In this document: in pieces, positions 62,825-64,000 of the stretch | Position numbering within the stretch: position 1 is the stretch's first letter | How the letters are laid out: every line of letters begins with the position of its first letter | Origin: Circinella umbellata | Lineage: Eukaryota; Mucoromycota; Mucoromycetes; Mucorales; Lichtheimiaceae | Reading direction: 5' to 3' | NCBI GenBank assembly: GCA_025093555.1 | Contig: JAIWNF010000010.1 | Span: 1 to 64,000 of the forward strand | Length of the DNA stretch: 64,000 bases | Notes under the pieces: generated by a model | Databases searched by the model: none | Told to the model about the DNA's origin: nothing | The model's input: only the letters and a program-made list of their open reading frames with translations | Made by a program: the position numbers and the translations under genes

Positions 62825-63085
62825 GAGTCGCAAACACAGGGAGGGAAAATAAACGCTGCAGATGTCAACGCCTACTGTACACCTGCACTTACTTGGACAG
62901 GCTCCGGCTATTAGACCAAGAACACCATCCTCAAAGAGCCGCAAACGCAGGGAGGAAAAATAAACGCTGCAGATGTCAACGCTACTGTACACCTGCGCTT
63001 ATTCGGACAGGCTCCGGCTATTAGACCAAGAACACCATCCTCAAATAACAAAAAGGAGTCACAACACTGGGGGAAGATAAACAAT
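62821..63085. repeat. Minisatellite, 110-111-bp period, 2.4 copies
   Basis: Copy 1 starts at 62821 and copy 2 at 62932. They are nearly identical (shared blocks include AAACGCTGCAGATGTCAACG and GGCTCCGGCTATTAGACCAA). A third, truncated and diverged copy starts at 63042. It is GC-richer than its surroundings. The minus strand stays open through both full copies (FEDGVLGLIAGACP repeated), but no start or domain supports a gene. Confidence 0.85.
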
Positions 63086-63868
63086 GAAAAAAAAAAAGTT
63101 TTCAAAACATTACAGTTTTATACCTTGAATCCAAAAAAGAGACTGATTCACACTTATTTTGAATTCACTATAGTAATATTTTGTGTAAAAGTCAATAACT
63201 TTGTAAGTTGCTTTCTTCAACGGACACAAAAAATCTACTTTTCCTTACGGGCAAAAGTAAACGTTTCTTATAAAAGAACGATGACCCTTTCAATAGAATT
63301 ATTTGGTTACCAGAATCTTGGTTATATTCTCTATTTGCTTATCTGTTACTCGTTAAGAATTCTTGGTTAGTAATTTTCTGAAGAGTCTTTTTAATTAATC
63401 ACGTGTCTGGATTTAAGGTCGCTGTAACTAACCAACCGAGGATATTAAAGAAATAAAAAAGATCATAAACGTAAATAATCATATTTTATACCAATGGGAA
63501 GGCTCACGTGCTGACTTGCATTCGTGTACACATGTAAGCTTGGTTGTCTTGTATTGATGAATACAAAATTGGGAAGCGCAGCTGTTCATTATTTAAAAAT
63601 AAACTCAGTCACTTAGAGCAAGTGCAGAGGTGATGTGTTACTTTAATTTTTTTTTCGGGCTGTGGCGTTCTCCGCAGCGGTTGACTTCAACTTTTCTCTT
63701 CGTCAAAAAGTAAAATTGACCCTGTAAAAAATTCGTACTTCACACATTTAAAATGAATCCCTCAATCTCAACAGCGTTAATCTCATGGAAGCATGTACTC
63801 TGTATCAGTAATGTTGCAATCAGTGTTTGATTCCATTTTTAGGTGGAGAGAAGAAAACAACAAAGAGA
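63086..63868. other. AT-rich stretch, nothing recognised
   Basis: Between the minisatellite and the inverted-repeat cluster. No credible frame or RNA gene was seen. Confidence 0.45.
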
Positions 63869-64000
63869 AAGTGCAGGCTGTAACTTTAGAGCCTGATGTC
63901 GATGGCTTTAATTTTAAAGCCCAAGTTACAGCCACCACTGCATCACTTCGCTGTAAAAATTGGGCTGTAAAGTTATAGCCCTCGGTGATTTACAGCCCCA
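63869..64000. repeat. Cluster of GGCTNTAA palindromes, probable transposon terminal repeat
   Basis: Palindromic units follow one another: GGCTGTAACTTTAGAGCC (63876-63893), GGCTTTAATTTTAAAGCC (63904-63921) and GGGCTGTAAAGTTATAGCCC (63962-63981). Half units GTTACAGCC and TTTACAGCCCCA (to 64000) also occur. Subterminal arrays of short palindromes are typical of hAT- or MULE-like ends. The element may end at or run past the window's right edge. Confidence 0.5.

Noticed and set aside
62821..63085. CRISPR-like repeat array
   Set aside because: The repeats are 110 bp long, head to tail without spacers, in a eukaryotic genome.
62756..63105. Minus-strand open frames over the minisatellite
   Set aside because: They arise from the repeat itself: the same peptide repeats and there is no start context, domain or splice signal.
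1..64000. tRNA or rRNA genes
   Set aside because: I looked for the GGTTCGANNCC-type T-arm and for rRNA blocks by eye and found none; a covariance search could still reveal a missed tRNA.

Overview
This window is nuclear DNA from a fungus, most likely an early-diverging one of the Mucorales type. The DNA is AT-rich with long A and T runs. Almost every gene is cut by short GT-AG introns. The gene set is typical fungal housekeeping (TRAPP subunit Bet5, SF3A1, a Pho85-like CDK, TM9/EMP70, a CYS-3/MetR-like bZIP and a Hac1-like bZIP). The exon maps below were worked out by hand from splice sites and reading phase. All multi-exon models close exactly in phase; internal residue numbers are approximate.

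Layout. 1-340: worn fragment of a transposon protein. 875-3041 (+): TPR/F-box/leucine-rich protein. 3329-3776: short element with 19-bp terminal inverted repeats. 4451-10380 (-): PHD/chromodomain SNF2 remodeller with a long Gln/Pro tail. 11046-15905: transposon graveyard, with a dead LINE followed by a Helitron Rep/helicase gene broken into two opposed pieces. 15906-20230: AT-rich, no gene recognised. 20231-21155 (+): sulfur-regulator-like bZIP. 21156-24733: empty. 24734-25611 (+): Bet5.

25971-37909 holds four genes in a row on the minus strand: a biotin-dependent carboxyltransferase, zinc-finger gene A, a peroxisomal acyl-CoA oxidase ending in SKL, and SF3A1. On the plus strand an SCP-type phosphatase follows (40133-41474). 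A divergent pair of WrbA/Pst2-like quinone reductases comes next (42308-44683), then a TM9 protein (46275-49115), a Pho85-like kinase (49685-50692) and zinc-finger gene B (51150-53020). Next are Hac1 (53722-54737, -) and a low-complexity protein (55671-56378, +). From 56379 to 64000 the sequence is mostly non-coding, with tandem and inverted repeats and transposon-like ends.

Two results stand out. (1) The Hac1-like gene has a 235-nt segment bounded by two 7-nt-loop hairpins of the Ire1 type. Removing it replaces the short tail with a 53-residue tail that stays open to a stop, and no ordinary GT-AG intron does this. (2) Genes A and B are diverged paralogues that share an unfamiliar CPYxxC...HxxxxH domain. 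All 17 of their introns are phase 1, so each domain sits in a symmetric exon cassette.

Several genes share themes but do not form an operon-like cluster. Acyl-CoA oxidase and the carboxyltransferase belong to lipid or acyl-CoA breakdown, the two reductases to quinone and oxidative stress, and Hac1, Bet5 and TM9 to the secretory pathway.
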